Positions 8,258 to 17,769 of a stretch of 36,035 nucleotides of DNA are shown in pieces; the stretch's first letter is position 1; every line of letters starts with the position of its first letter. This DNA is from Flavobacteriales bacterium (GTDB lineage: Bacteria; Bacteroidota; Bacteroidia; DT-38). The stretch covers positions 1 to 36,035 of the forward strand of contig JABSPQ010000331.1 in NCBI GenBank assembly GCA_013214205.1, given 5' to 3'. The notes below the pieces were generated by a model. The model had not been told where the DNA came from and did no database searches. It saw nothing but the letters and a program-made list of their open reading frames with translations. The translations under genes and the position numbers were made by a program.

Positions 8258-9487
8258 TTGATTAAACAAAAAGTATTTAACCTAGCCTTCAGAGTTTTCT
8301 CTATAGCAGGCCGTTTTCTACTTATATTTTATATAGGTGCAAACTTCTCGGTAGAACTCCTTGGCGATTATGGCATCTTCTTTACCACTGTTACTCTTTC
8401 TGTTCTAATAGTAGGGTATGATTTTTATGCACACACCAACAGAGAGCTGTTAAAAGTAAACGAAGAAGATCAAGGCAACTTGTTGTTTAATCAACTCATC
8501 GCACATGCAATTGTTTACCTAATCACGTTACCCTTTTTTTACCTTCTGTTTTATTTCGAATATATCAGCTCCGATTTATTAATCCTGTTCTACCTACTCC
8601 TCGCTCTAGAACATATTGGATTAGAAATATTCCGAATTCTTATTGTGCTCGAGCAATCCATTTTAGCAAATATTCTGTTTTTTATAAGAACAGGACTATG
8701 GATTTTTCTACTCTTACCATATTGGTATATGCAGAAAATCATTCAAACTGATTTATCTGCCATCATGCTCCCATGGGTATATGCAGGAATACTATCTAAT
8801 GGGATAGGAATTATTTATTTAATAAGACGATACAAAGGCACACAAATTAAGATCAATCAAGAATGGATTAAAGAGGGTTTTGTTGTGGCAACAAAGTTTT
8901 TAATAGGAACGGCTTCTTATAAAATTATAGAGTTCTCAGATAGATACATGGTAGATTACGCCATGGGCAGAGAGATTGTGGGGGTATATACTTTTTACAC
9001 CCAATTGAGTAATATGCTAAGTACCGTTTTATTTACGTTGGTAATAACCCTTCTCTACCCTAAGTTACTTAAGGCCATTTACAACAATAATAAAACGCTT
9101 TTTAAGGAGATTAAACGCAGTATGTTAAAAGAGATTTTAATCTTTTCTGGCATTGCAATAATTGGGGCCTTTTTCTTGTTTGATCCAGTTCTAACGCTAA
9201 TGGGAAAAGAAATATTTACAAAAGACAAAGATGTTTTTTACCTGCTTTTATTTGCAACCATTCTGTTTAACCTCTCTTACGTTTACCATTTTATCTTAAT
9301 CGGATATCACCGAGATAATGAAATACTGTACATCTCAATCTTTATAGCCGCATTTAATATTATCCTAAATATTTTATTAATTAGCTCTTGGGGTTTATAT
9401 GGAGCAGGTATCTCCAAATTAGTAAGTTTTGGACTAATCTATATATTAAAATATAGATTTGCACAAAGAGCACAGGTATTCGTTTAG
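8258..9487 (+). CDS. Polysaccharide flippase, Wzx-like membrane protein
   Basis: The 409-residue hydrophobic protein has about 12 membrane segments and a charged loop around residues 190-215, the profile of MOP-superfamily polysaccharide exporters. It would flip the undecaprenyl-linked repeat unit across the inner membrane. Start: a TTG at 8258 preceded by AAGAGG with short spacing; no ATG fits better near the N-terminus (IKQKVFNLAFRVFSIAGR). Following pseI by 16 bases, it begins the assembly half of the cluster. Sequence in this family diverges widely, so the assignment rests on topology and context. Confidence 0.8.
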   Translation: MIKQKVFNLAFRVFSIAGRFLLIFYIGANFSVELLGDYGIFFTTVTLSVLIVGYDFYAHTNRELLKVNEEDQGNLLFNQLIAHAIVYLITLPFFYLLFYFEYISSDLLILFYLLLALEHIGLEIFRILIVLEQSILANILFFIRTGLWIFLLLPYWYMQKIIQTDLSAIMLPWVYAGILSNGIGIIYLIRRYKGTQIKINQEWIKEGFVVATKFLIGTASYKIIEFSDRYMVDYAMGREIVGVYTFYTQLSNMLSTVLFTLVITLLYPKLLKAIYNNNKTLFKEIKRSMLKEILIFSGIAIIGAFFLFDPVLTLMGKEIFTKDKDVFYLLLFATILFNLSYVYHFILIGYHRDNEILYISIFIAAFNIILNILLISSWGLYGAGISKLVSFGLIYILKYRFAQRAQVFV

Positions 9488-9506
9488 CCTAAACTTTAGT
9501 TGTTTA

Positions 9507-10481
9507 ATGAAGATCTTTATTTGTTTTACACCCTTTCAGTTATACTACGCTGAATGTATTATTCTTAATTTTTTTGATAAGAAGGATGAGAATATTTTGC
9601 TGATCTATTCTCAAGGAAATTTAAGAGGATATAACTTCAAATGCGAAGTAGAAACTTTAAAATTGAGAAGCGTTGGCAATTTTTCATTCCTAATTAATCA
9701 TTCTAAAGCCAAAAAAAAAATTTTAAACTTAGTTGAACATAAAAACCACCTAGAGATCTTTGTAAGTCACACAGGTAGTTTACTAACGAATTTTATCTTC
9801 CATAATAAATTGATAAACAGAAATGCCAAGATTAATTTATTTTATGAAGGATTGCTCTCATTGAACGACTACAGCGAAAAATTTAACTCACAACATTTAA
9901 AAAGAATCGTTGGAGGGTTAATGGTGGGTATACTTTATAAGTACAATAAAACCATATATCCTTATAAAAATGATAGGATTCATAAAATCTATACGCCACT
10001 GCCAGAGCTTACATTAGGTGAAAGAAGTAAGAAAATAAGCTGCGCTATTAGGTTGAAAGAACACCAAAATAATAAAACCAATAGATGTTTAATTTTAGGA
10101 GGGCCGATTGAAAATATCTTAGAATATTACAAAGTTTTCCTTAAAGAAATAGCCGAAAAATCTTTTAGTGAGATTGTTTACAAAGGTCATCCCGCTTTTA
10201 ACACCTACCGTAAAGATGAAAAGCACACATTTCGCAATTTGGCAGCACAACATAATGTAGATTTTGTGGAAATACACGAGGACGAAATTATTGAAGATGT
10301 AATTAGCAAATACCCTTCTAAGGTTATCTACTCCTACCCTTCTTCGGCTTTAATCAACCTCAAGTTAATCATTGATGATAGTTGTGAAATTAAATGTTAC
10401 CTTCATAAAGACCTTGTATTAGATCAGAATTTACATCGTATTTATAAAACAATAAATATTAAAATCAATCCGATTTATTAG
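9507..10481 (+). CDS. Sialyltransferase-like glycosyltransferase, candidate pseudaminyltransferase
   Basis: The protein has about 324 residues from the ATG at 9507; the frame stays open to 9459, inside the flippase gene, but that would create an unneeded 29-base overlap. MKIFICFTPFQLYYAEC resembles the first strand of bacterial GT52/GT38-type sialyltransferases. The three short bacterial sialyltransferase motifs can be placed: an acidic-Gly pair in LFYEGLLSL (about 113-115), His-Pro in YKGHPAF (228-229) and a Ser-Ser in YSYPSSALINLKL (279-280). In a pseudaminate cluster, transfer of Pse from CMP-Pse is the natural role. A run of ten A bases at 9711-9720 lies in the coding sequence. Overall similarity is low, so the family call is moderate. 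Confidence 0.65.
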   Translation: MKIFICFTPFQLYYAECIILNFFDKKDENILLIYSQGNLRGYNFKCEVETLKLRSVGNFSFLINHSKAKKKILNLVEHKNHLEIFVSHTGSLLTNFIFHNKLINRNAKINLFYEGLLSLNDYSEKFNSQHLKRIVGGLMVGILYKYNKTIYPYKNDRIHKIYTPLPELTLGERSKKISCAIRLKEHQNNKTNRCLILGGPIENILEYYKVFLKEIAEKSFSEIVYKGHPAFNTYRKDEKHTFRNLAAQHNVDFVEIHEDEIIEDVISKYPSKVIYSYPSSALINLKLIIDDSCEIKCYLHKDLVLDQNLHRIYKTINIKINPIY

Positions 10482-10486
10482 GGATA

Positions 10487-11938
10487 ATGCAGGGAAGTCT
10501 AAATATTAAAACAATTAGAATAACTTATTTATCAATCTGTTTCTTGTTGATAGTTCCCCTTTTTGTTGCAATAATTATTGGCTCTAATAGCGACAATCTC
10601 ATTTTTAGAGATTTAAATAATATAGGATTAATATCATTAGCACTCTTCATTTTGCTTACCTGCATGTCGGTTGTAAAAGAAAAGTATTTCTATATAATCC
10701 TACCGTTCATGTTGTTGGCTTTTCCATCAATTATAAATCGGTTTTTTCCTGGGGTTTTCTTCGGATTTCAAGGTGAGGAAATCATTCCTAGTCCTATTTT
10801 TACATGGTTAGATGTTTATTTATTTTCCATCATCAGTTACTATATTTTTATAAAAAAGAAAAGGTTTAAAGCGACCTTAATGGACAATAAAATTGTTTTC
10901 GTTGTATTCGTATTAATCAGTATTTCATACGTAATCAATCTGCTTTTCTCAAAGTCAATCAACGATTTTTTAATCTCTGTTTCCTTCTCTTTTCAACTCC
11001 GTTATTTAGCATGGATTTTTCTGTTGTTTTCAATTTTTGATTTTAGAAAACATCAAAAAGAAATTTTAATAGGCTTAACAATTAGTGTCGTTTTTTTATT
11101 GTTAGAGTCGTCGGTAAACACATATACCAAAAACCTTTATAGACTTACAAGCGGCTCGTTGCAATTAAATTCCTTCGGAAATATTATTGCTTCTATAAGT
11201 GGCTTTTTCTATTTAGTGCTCACCAATAATAAATTTAAAAGGCCGCTCCAAATACTTTTGATTATAGGAGTAATTGTGGGAGTAGGAATCGTAATAGCAA
11301 CTGCCAATAGGTCGTCAAATATCGTTTCGTTGGTAGGGTTTATTCTGTTAAATTTAATTCTCTTAAAAAAGATTAAATACGTTATTCCGAACATTACGGG
11401 CGCAGTTGCTTTAATAGTTTTTAAGTTTTTATTTATGTTTGGTATAATCAGTTTTGGACTCGGATTTGGTGGTGAGGAAGATGCCATTGTTAAAGGCCAA
11501 AGCTCAATAAAAACAAGATTTGAGTTATGGGAAGCTTCATCAAAAATGATAGAAGACAATCCCGTTTTTGGCTTGGGACCCGGAAGATTTAATTCATATA
11601 AAAATGAATATGGTGTAGTTTATAAAGTTTTATTAAATCAACACAATGGCTTTTTATCCTTAATTAATGCCCATGGAATTTCGGGTATTGCGCTTTATTT
11701 GTTCATCTACCTCTACCCTATTTATCTGTTTTTCAGGTCGAAGAAGAACGAGGATTATCTCGTGCTTTTATTCAGTATAAATTTTATAATGATATTTTGT
11801 GATCTAACAAGCTCTGGAATAGAGAAACAAAGTATTTTTTCTCTGCTTGCGTTTAATGCTTTTTATGTAATATCTACTTATTATTATGCTTCGTTAGATG
11901 ATAAAAAGCTCGATCCTTCAATCATAAAAAGTAACTAA
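10487..11938 (+). CDS. O-antigen polymerase/ligase-family membrane protein (Wzy/WaaL type) 1
   Basis: The 483-residue protein has about 11-12 membrane segments and a large loop in its second half containing IEDNPVFGLGPGRFNSYKNEYG and LLNQHNGFLSLINAHGISGI. This is the Wzy_C/O-antigen ligase pattern, in which a G-x-G-x-x-x-F stretch is followed by an HN pair in the periplasmic loop. It would join polyprenyl-linked repeat units or transfer the polymer to an acceptor. The stop is immediately followed by the ATG of the next gene. A second protein of this class lies at 13015, so one may be polymerase and the other ligase; the sequence does not say which. Confidence 0.8.
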   Translation: MQGSLNIKTIRITYLSICFLLIVPLFVAIIIGSNSDNLIFRDLNNIGLISLALFILLTCMSVVKEKYFYIILPFMLLAFPSIINRFFPGVFFGFQGEEIIPSPIFTWLDVYLFSIISYYIFIKKKRFKATLMDNKIVFVVFVLISISYVINLLFSKSINDFLISVSFSFQLRYLAWIFLLFSIFDFRKHQKEILIGLTISVVFLLLESSVNTYTKNLYRLTSGSLQLNSFGNIIASISGFFYLVLTNNKFKRPLQILLIIGVIVGVGIVIATANRSSNIVSLVGFILLNLILLKKIKYVIPNITGAVALIVFKFLFMFGIISFGLGFGGEEDAIVKGQSSIKTRFELWEASSKMIEDNPVFGLGPGRFNSYKNEYGVVYKVLLNQHNGFLSLINAHGISGIALYLFIYLYPIYLFFRSKKNEDYLVLLFSINFIMIFCDLTSSGIEKQSIFSLLAFNAFYVISTYYYASLDDKKLDPSIIKSN

Positions 11939-13027
11939 ATGCGCATTGCCATATTGGGAACACGTGGAATCCCTAACAATTACGGAGGATTCGAACAATT
12001 TGCAGAATTTCTATCTCAGCATTTAGTTGAGGAGCATCACGAAGTTTACGTTTACAATTCCTCTGAGCATCCATATAAAGAAGAAACTTGGAAGGGGGTA
12101 AATCTAATAGCTAAAAATGATCCCGAGCATAAAATGGGTACCGTAGGGCAGTTTATTTACGACCTAAACTGCATCCTAGACGCTCGCAATAGAAATTTTG
12201 ATATCATTCTACAATTAGGGTATACAAGTAGCTCTATATGGCATTGGTTAATGCCTAAAAAAAGTATTGTGATTACCAACATGGATGGATTGGAATGGAA
12301 AAGATCAAAGTTTTCTAAGCCTGTACAACGGTTTTTAAAATATGCCGAAAAATTAGCGGTAAACAATAGCGATTTTCTGATCTCAGATTCTATCGGAATT
12401 CAAGAAAGCTTGTACGAACGCTACAAAAAGCAATCAAAATACATCCCTTATGGTGCGTCTATTCCTCAAAGCATCAACGAGCAGTACCTTGAAAAGTACA
12501 AGTTGGTTAAGTACCAATATAATATGTTGATTGCCCGAATAGAGCCCGAAAATAGCATTGAAACCATATTAGATGGGGTATTATTGTCTAAAAGCCCAGA
12601 GCAATTTATCGTAATAGGAAAAACAAATAATACCTTTGGCCAGTATCTTGTAAACAAGTTTAAAGAAGTAGATAAAATTGTTTTTCTTGATGGGATATAT
12701 GATATGGAGGCGCTAAATTGCTTGAGGTTTTATTCTAATCTATATTTTCATGGTCATTCCGTTGGCGGAACAAACCCATCGCTGTTAGAAGCAATGTCTT
12801 CTTCTTCATTAATAATTGCACACAATAACAATTTTAACAAATACATTTTAGAACAGGATGGTTACTATTTTTCAGATGTTGCGGAGGTAACAAGTTATCT
12901 TGACGGATTAAACAAAGAAGATCATCCAGATAAAGTTGAAAATAGTCTCTCTAAAATTAAAACCAAGTACAGTTGGAACAGCATAAATTCGGAATACACA
13001 AACTACTTTATTGAATGTTTAGATTAA
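11939..13027 (+). CDS. DUF1972-type glycosyltransferase (GT4 family)
   Basis: MRIAILGTRGIPNNYGGFEQ is the hallmark N-terminus of the DUF1972 glycosyltransferases, many annotated as rhamnosyl- or other deoxysugar transferases. YNSSEHPYKEETWKGVNLI and IVITNMDGLEWKRSKFSKP are further family motifs. The C-terminal half is the GT4 nucleotide-binding domain, with the acidic motif region GHSVGGTNPSLLEAM. At 362 residues it is normal length. It starts directly at the stop of the upstream polymerase gene and overlaps the next by 13 bases. It adds one sugar of the repeat unit; donor and acceptor are unknown. Confidence 0.87.
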   Translation: MRIAILGTRGIPNNYGGFEQFAEFLSQHLVEEHHEVYVYNSSEHPYKEETWKGVNLIAKNDPEHKMGTVGQFIYDLNCILDARNRNFDIILQLGYTSSSIWHWLMPKKSIVITNMDGLEWKRSKFSKPVQRFLKYAEKLAVNNSDFLISDSIGIQESLYERYKKQSKYIPYGASIPQSINEQYLEKYKLVKYQYNMLIARIEPENSIETILDGVLLSKSPEQFIVIGKTNNTFGQYLVNKFKEVDKIVFLDGIYDMEALNCLRFYSNLYFHGHSVGGTNPSLLEAMSSSSLIIAHNNNFNKYILEQDGYYFSDVAEVTSYLDGLNKEDHPDKVENSLSKIKTKYSWNSINSEYTNYFIECLD

Positions 13028-14283
13028 TAAACAAATTTGGTTTAAACACATACGATGGGCGGCTATTTTTACTGTTCAACTTATTTTTAATCACCTTCCC
13101 ATTACATAAAGGGTTAAATACAATGTCGTTAGAGTTAATAGGTATTAACTTCCTAATTAGCATGTTTTTTCAAAAACAGAAAACTCTAATTAGGATTCAT
13201 TATGAAAAGACCAAAGTTATTATTGGTTTCCTACTGTTTTACGCGGTTATGGCCATCCCAACCTTGCTTAATTATTCCGACAGTGGCATTCAAAAAATGG
13301 GATATTTTGCGGCATTAATTATTATGCCTGTTTTTATTCTTACCTCCAGCTATAATTTAAATGAAGAAAGATTTAAGAAGCACGTTATTGTTTTCTGTGT
13401 AGCGGCCACAGTCGCATCTTTATATCTTTTAATTACTGCAATCTTCAGGGGTTATTTGTTGGTAGAAAGTTTCAATTATTGGTATTTCAGTTATAGTTTA
13501 TTTGCTGAGCCGTTAAGATTTCAACCGATCTATTTATCATTGATTTTGAGCATTTCTTTCTTCCTTTCTTTATTCTATTTAATAAAATTTAATGAATTAA
13601 GTAGAAAGTTAAAAGTGTGGGTTTTGTGCGGATTAGCTGTACAGTTAATGGTTATTTTCTTTTTATCTGCCCGAACTTCAATTGTGATTACCGTTTTAAT
13701 GATCTTCTATTATTTACTGGTCAGTATCAAATTAAAACGAAATAAATTACTTTCCATAAGTGCTGTTTTTCTAGTAATGGTTACGCTCGTTTTTAGCAAT
13801 AAAATATTGTATCAAAGATTAGTAGAAGTAATAGATTATAAGTCTGTTAAATACGGAGGGGTATTATTAAGATTGGAAAAATGGGACTATTCGCTAGAAA
13901 CGATAAATCGCTCAATATTATTTGGCCATGGATTAGGAACCGCTCATAAAGAGCTGATGAAAACCTATAAAGAACACGATTTTAAACTAGGTTTAGAACA
14001 CGGATACAATGCCCATAACCTCTACCTTCAAATTTTGTTGTACTCAGGTATAATTGGGCTTATCTGCTTTTTGGGGTTAATTTATTTTTTATTGGGATTC
14101 AATATAGATTCGAAATTCAATATATTAATGGTTGTATTTTTAGTGCTATTTCTGTTTAATGGAATAACAGAATCCTTACTTGAAAGACAATATGGCCTAT
14201 TTACCTTTTCTTTTTTCGGGTCATTTTTATACCTCTTTATATTTTCCTGTTCAACTAATCAAAACAAAGGCTTGTATAAGTAA
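13015..14283 (+). CDS. O-antigen polymerase/ligase-family membrane protein (Wzy/WaaL type) 2
   Basis: The 422-residue protein has about 11 membrane segments and the family loop LFGHGLGTAHKELMKTYKEH then LEHGYNAHNLYLQILLYSGIIGL, with the typical H-x-x-G-A/NAHN arrangement of O-antigen ligases. The ATG at 13015 gives a 13-base overlap with the DUF1972 gene. The NAHNLYLQ motif is closer to ligases than the loop of the 10487 protein, so this may be the ligase of the pair. That is inference from motif style only. Confidence 0.78.
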   Translation: MFRLINKFGLNTYDGRLFLLFNLFLITFPLHKGLNTMSLELIGINFLISMFFQKQKTLIRIHYEKTKVIIGFLLFYAVMAIPTLLNYSDSGIQKMGYFAALIIMPVFILTSSYNLNEERFKKHVIVFCVAATVASLYLLITAIFRGYLLVESFNYWYFSYSLFAEPLRFQPIYLSLILSISFFLSLFYLIKFNELSRKLKVWVLCGLAVQLMVIFFLSARTSIVITVLMIFYYLLVSIKLKRNKLLSISAVFLVMVTLVFSNKILYQRLVEVIDYKSVKYGGVLLRLEKWDYSLETINRSILFGHGLGTAHKELMKTYKEHDFKLGLEHGYNAHNLYLQILLYSGIIGLICFLGLIYFLLGFNIDSKFNILMVVFLVLFLFNGITESLLERQYGLFTFSFFGSFLYLFIFSCSTNQNKGLYK

Positions 14284-14367
14284 TTAGGGTTATTTGTTAA
14301 ATTTACACGACAAATGGCTTAGGTATTCAAAATTGCACGCAATACCAAGTCCATACAAAGCCAAAAA

Positions 14368-15726
14368 GTGATAAGAAGTCACAAGTATTTTCTGGGAATT
14401 TATTATCGCTTTAACGATATAATAGCGTTAAACGTAGCGTTTTTTATTGCCACCTCCATTAGGTTTAAAAATGAAGTATCCTATGGTTTTTTAGAAGACA
14501 ATTACCTTGCGCTTTTAATCTTCATCAACCTATCGTGGATTCTTTTATCTCAATCCCAAAAAATATACGGGTCCCTGCTATTCTATGGTCGTAAACGATA
14601 TTTTTTAAGAGTAGCGCTTGTTATTTTATTTCATTTGTTGGTTACCATTGCCTTTAACGGATTAGTTAAAACATTCTATTCTAGGCTGGTGCTCATGTAC
14701 ACGTTTATTGGTTTCGGAGGATTGATGTTTGTAGCTCGTGCAATAATCAACATGATTTACAAGAGTTATTTATCTAGACAAAACGAGAAAAACCTTATTT
14801 TGATAGTTGGCGATGGATTTTCAATTCAGGATGTTGAAACATTTTTAACTGAAAATTCAATTGATGAAGGCTGTCAAAAAATTATAAAAATAGAAGATGC
14901 CGATAATTTAGTGGCAGATTTAGAAAGGTTAAAAGAGGATTCTCCAATTTCAGAAGTCTACATTAAAATTTCGTTGATAAACGATGAATTGATGGATGAA
15001 TTAACCAATTATTGCGATAACAATTTCATTCGGTTAAGGCTGGTTTTAGATTGGCAAAGACTCAGTTCTAAAATGATAGAATCTCGAAACCTGAGCCATA
15101 CCACAGTCATTAGTATTCCTTTAACACCTTTAGATGACCCCTATAATACACTGCTTAAAAGGAGTTTCGATATCCTGTTTTCAGTTTTTATAATCGCCAC
15201 CGTTTTCTCTTGGCTGTTTCCTATAATGGCTCTTATCATTAAGCTTACTTCAAAAGGGCCTGTATTTTTTAAGCAGAAAAGAACGGGTGTAGACAACAAG
15301 GAGTTTAATTGCTGGAAGTTTAGGAGTATGAGATTAAATGAGGATTCGGATAGAATTCAAGCAACTAAAAACGATGATAGAATAACATCGTTTGGGAAGT
15401 TTATTAGAAGCACGAGTTTAGATGAGTTCCCACAATTTCTTAATGTTTTCAGAGGAGATATGAGCGTTGTAGGTCCTAGGCCACACATGTTAAAGCACAC
15501 GGAGGAATACAGCCAATTAATTGGAAACTTTATGAACCGACATGCTATTAAACCTGGCATTACGGGTTTAGCTCAAATTAAGGGTTATAGAGGCGAAATA
15601 GATGATTCGCATATGCTTACGAATCGAGTTCGTTTAGATCGGTTTTATGTAAACAATTGGTCGTTATACCTTGATTTAAAGATTGTATTTTTCACCATAT
15701 TTGGCGTGTTTCAAGATCATAAATAA
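14368..15726 (+). CDS. Polyprenyl-phosphate sugar-1-phosphate transferase (WcaJ/WbaP type)
   Basis: It starts repeat-unit synthesis by moving a sugar-1-phosphate onto undecaprenyl phosphate in the inner membrane. The N-terminal half (1-130) has four membrane segments, followed by a CoA-binding-like Rossmann region (LILIVGDGFSIQDVE, about 144). The C-terminal bacterial sugar transferase domain begins LLKRSFDILFSVF, with KGPVFFKQKRTG, CWKFRSMR, TSLDEFPQFLNVFRGDMSVVG-PRP and KPGITGLAQIKGYRG. The 452-residue length is usual for this group. The GTG at 14368 is the likely start; the 84 bases upstream contain nothing I recognise. The sugar (glucose, galactose or HexNAc) cannot be told from sequence alone. 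Confidence 0.9.
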   Translation: MIRSHKYFLGIYYRFNDIIALNVAFFIATSIRFKNEVSYGFLEDNYLALLIFINLSWILLSQSQKIYGSLLFYGRKRYFLRVALVILFHLLVTIAFNGLVKTFYSRLVLMYTFIGFGGLMFVARAIINMIYKSYLSRQNEKNLILIVGDGFSIQDVETFLTENSIDEGCQKIIKIEDADNLVADLERLKEDSPISEVYIKISLINDELMDELTNYCDNNFIRLRLVLDWQRLSSKMIESRNLSHTTVISIPLTPLDDPYNTLLKRSFDILFSVFIIATVFSWLFPIMALIIKLTSKGPVFFKQKRTGVDNKEFNCWKFRSMRLNEDSDRIQATKNDDRITSFGKFIRSTSLDEFPQFLNVFRGDMSVVGPRPHMLKHTEEYSQLIGNFMNRHAIKPGITGLAQIKGYRGEIDDSHMLTNRVRLDRFYVNNWSLYLDLKIVFFTIFGVFQDHK

Positions 15727-15732
15727 CATTAG

Positions 15733-16770
15733 TTGAAAGCAGTTTTTTTATATTCAGAATTAGCGGGTTACACCTTAGCTTGTTTTAAAAAGTTTTGCGA
15801 ACAAGGCAATCAATTGTTGGTTTATCGCTGGCCAATTAACCAAGAGGCTCCTTTTGTTTTCGATCCCATAGAAAATTGCGAGATCATAGATAGAACGGAT
15901 AAAACACCCCAATTAATAAAGCAGTCTATTGATGATTTTGGCGCCGAGGTTATTGTTACCAGCGGCTGGATGGACAAAGGATATTTAGAAGTAGTAAAGC
16001 AGTACAAAGGCAAAATTCCAACGGCGGTAGCAATAGATAATCATTGGGATGGAAGTATAAAGCAGAAAATTGCCGCTTTGATATCGCCATTTTATTTGAA
16101 GAGAATATTTTCTCATGCATGGGTACCGGGTTTGCCTCAGAGAAAATTTGCAGAAAAATTGGGTATTGGCACTATAGAAGAAGGTTTTTATAGTGCAGAT
16201 GTGGAGCTGTTCAATTCTATAGGAGATAGAAGTAGGGAGGCAAAAAAAGAAAATTATCCGAAGAGAATCTTATATATCGGGAGGTACACACAACATAAAG
16301 GCATTTTTGAATTATGGAAAGCATTCAAAGAGTTGTCAAACGATTTTCCTGATTGGGAATTGTGGTGTGTCGGTACAGGAGATGCCTATGATCAGCGAGA
16401 TGAACATCCTAAAATAAAGCATTTCGGTTTTAAGCAACCTAATGAATTACCTGAAATAATTGATCAAGTTGGTGCATTTATTCAGCCAAGTCATTTTGAG
16501 CCATGGGGCGTTGTGGCACATGAAATGGTGGCTGCAAGTATGCCAATATTGTGCTCTAAAAACGTAGGATCTTCAACAGCGTTTTTAGATGATAAAGAGA
16601 ATGGATACTTGTTTAATTCCAACCAACATACTGAGATTGTTGACGCTTTGCAGCGTTTGATGTCTAAAACTAGCAGTGAATTATTTGAGATGGGGCAAAA
16701 GAGCTATGAATCAGCTAAAAAAATATCTCCCAAAAAATGGAGTAAAACACTTCAATCCATGAAGATATAA
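15733..16770 (+). CDS. GT4-family glycosyltransferase
   Basis: This 345-residue GT-B enzyme has a C-terminal GT4 domain: ILYIGRYTQHKGIFELWKAF, LWCVGTGDAYDQ, and the E-x7-E type motif in QPSHFEPWGVVAHEMVAASMPI. The N-terminal acceptor domain begins MKAVFLYSELAGYTLACFKKF. The TTG at 15733 is the likely start, since no ATG lies near the conserved N-terminus. It is six bases after the sugar transferase stop and is the last gene of the polysaccharide operon. Its donor sugar is unknown. Confidence 0.85.
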   Translation: MKAVFLYSELAGYTLACFKKFCEQGNQLLVYRWPINQEAPFVFDPIENCEIIDRTDKTPQLIKQSIDDFGAEVIVTSGWMDKGYLEVVKQYKGKIPTAVAIDNHWDGSIKQKIAALISPFYLKRIFSHAWVPGLPQRKFAEKLGIGTIEEGFYSADVELFNSIGDRSREAKKENYPKRILYIGRYTQHKGIFELWKAFKELSNDFPDWELWCVGTGDAYDQRDEHPKIKHFGFKQPNELPEIIDQVGAFIQPSHFEPWGVVAHEMVAASMPILCSKNVGSSTAFLDDKENGYLFNSNQHTEIVDALQRLMSKTSSELFEMGQKSYESAKKISPKKWSKTLQSMKI

Positions 16771-16859
16771 GTTATTAATTAGGTATAAATGTAACTTAAT
16801 CGGTAAATTAATGTACAAGGATGTAAAACTTGTAGTCAAAAAAATATTTGACAAAAAAG

Positions 16860-16891
16860 TTGCATTAGACAAGCTAAAATGCTTAGATTTA
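16860..16891 (+). promoter_or_regulatory. Possible Bacteroidota-type promoter before the lipoprotein gene
   Basis: TTG at 16860-16862 and TAGATTTA at 16884-16891 (seven of eight matches to TAnnTTTG) are spaced by 21 bases and lie about 50 bases before the ATG at 16941. The rest of the 170-base gap from 16771 shows no gene. A single mismatch and AT-rich background make this a weak call. Confidence 0.3.
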
Positions 16892-16940
16892 ACCAGTTAA
16901 TATAGCATTCCAATTTTTTGTATCAGCAAAATGTGAAATT

Positions 16941-17633
16941 ATGAAAAGGATCAATTTTTATTTCGTCGGATTAATATTGGGTATTAGTACCCTTTTAGGT
17001 AGTTGTGGAGGAGAATCAAGAGGTGGCGAGGCTACTATTGACGAAGCCAAAAAGGCAACTTCAGTTGATCATTTTCATGCTGCCAGAACCAAGGCCTCAA
17101 AGCTAGTAGATGAGTTTACTTATAACGATTTTGTTAAAAGTTTAACTACAAGTTCTGATTTTGTACTGGACGAAACACATAATATTTCGGTTGGAGGCAA
17201 AAATTTAATTATCACCGCCAAACACATAAAAGGCTGGGAGGATCCAGGTGATTTCTTAAGATTTGAGTTATCGAATAAGGAGGGAGATGTGTTTATTGAT
17301 GAGATAAATGTAGATGGATGGGTAAACTTTGGCGATAACTATCCTGTTCCTCAAGAACTGCTTAGCCAGAATAAATTAAAGTCTAATAAGTTCCTTTGGA
17401 TTAAAATGAACAATAAAAATTACCTTTTCTTGGTAGGTTGGATGTATTCGGGAGCACCTGGTACAATGACCGTTGTTGACTTAGACGTACAGAAAATTTG
17501 CGTTAATAAGAAATTCAAAATCACGGGTATCAAAGATCATACGAAAGATAATGTGTTGGATTTGCTAGGAAAAGTTTCTTTGGTAGATGAAGCCGTAATT
17601 GATATTAACGGAGAGGACATCATTAATCTTTAG
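16941..17633 (+). CDS. Small lipoprotein of unknown function
   Basis: The 230-residue protein has a lipoprotein signal peptide: a basic start (MKRINFYF), a hydrophobic core and the lipobox LLGSC with Cys22, followed by a Gly/Ser/Glu-rich stretch (GGESRGGEA). That acidic tether may favour outer-membrane export, as described for Bacteroidota surface lipoproteins. I do not recognise the mature domain; it is predicted beta-rich (ISVGGKNLIITAKHIKGWED onward). It is the first of three consecutive surface lipoproteins after the polysaccharide locus, separated from the next by about 120 bases. Confidence 0.8.
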   Translation: MKRINFYFVGLILGISTLLGSCGGESRGGEATIDEAKKATSVDHFHAARTKASKLVDEFTYNDFVKSLTTSSDFVLDETHNISVGGKNLIITAKHIKGWEDPGDFLRFELSNKEGDVFIDEINVDGWVNFGDNYPVPQELLSQNKLKSNKFLWIKMNNKNYLFLVGWMYSGAPGTMTVVDLDVQKICVNKKFKITGIKDHTKDNVLDLLGKVSLVDEAVIDINGEDIINL

Positions 17634-17769
17634 TATTTCATAAAACATATCTATTCAGGCATTAAGCCGCTTGATTGTTTATAACCTATTTCGGAAGAAA
17701 ATAAATTAGAAAAAAAGGTTTTATCTTTATCCTTTATTAAAACCAATCTTCCAAATGAGGTCTTGCATA

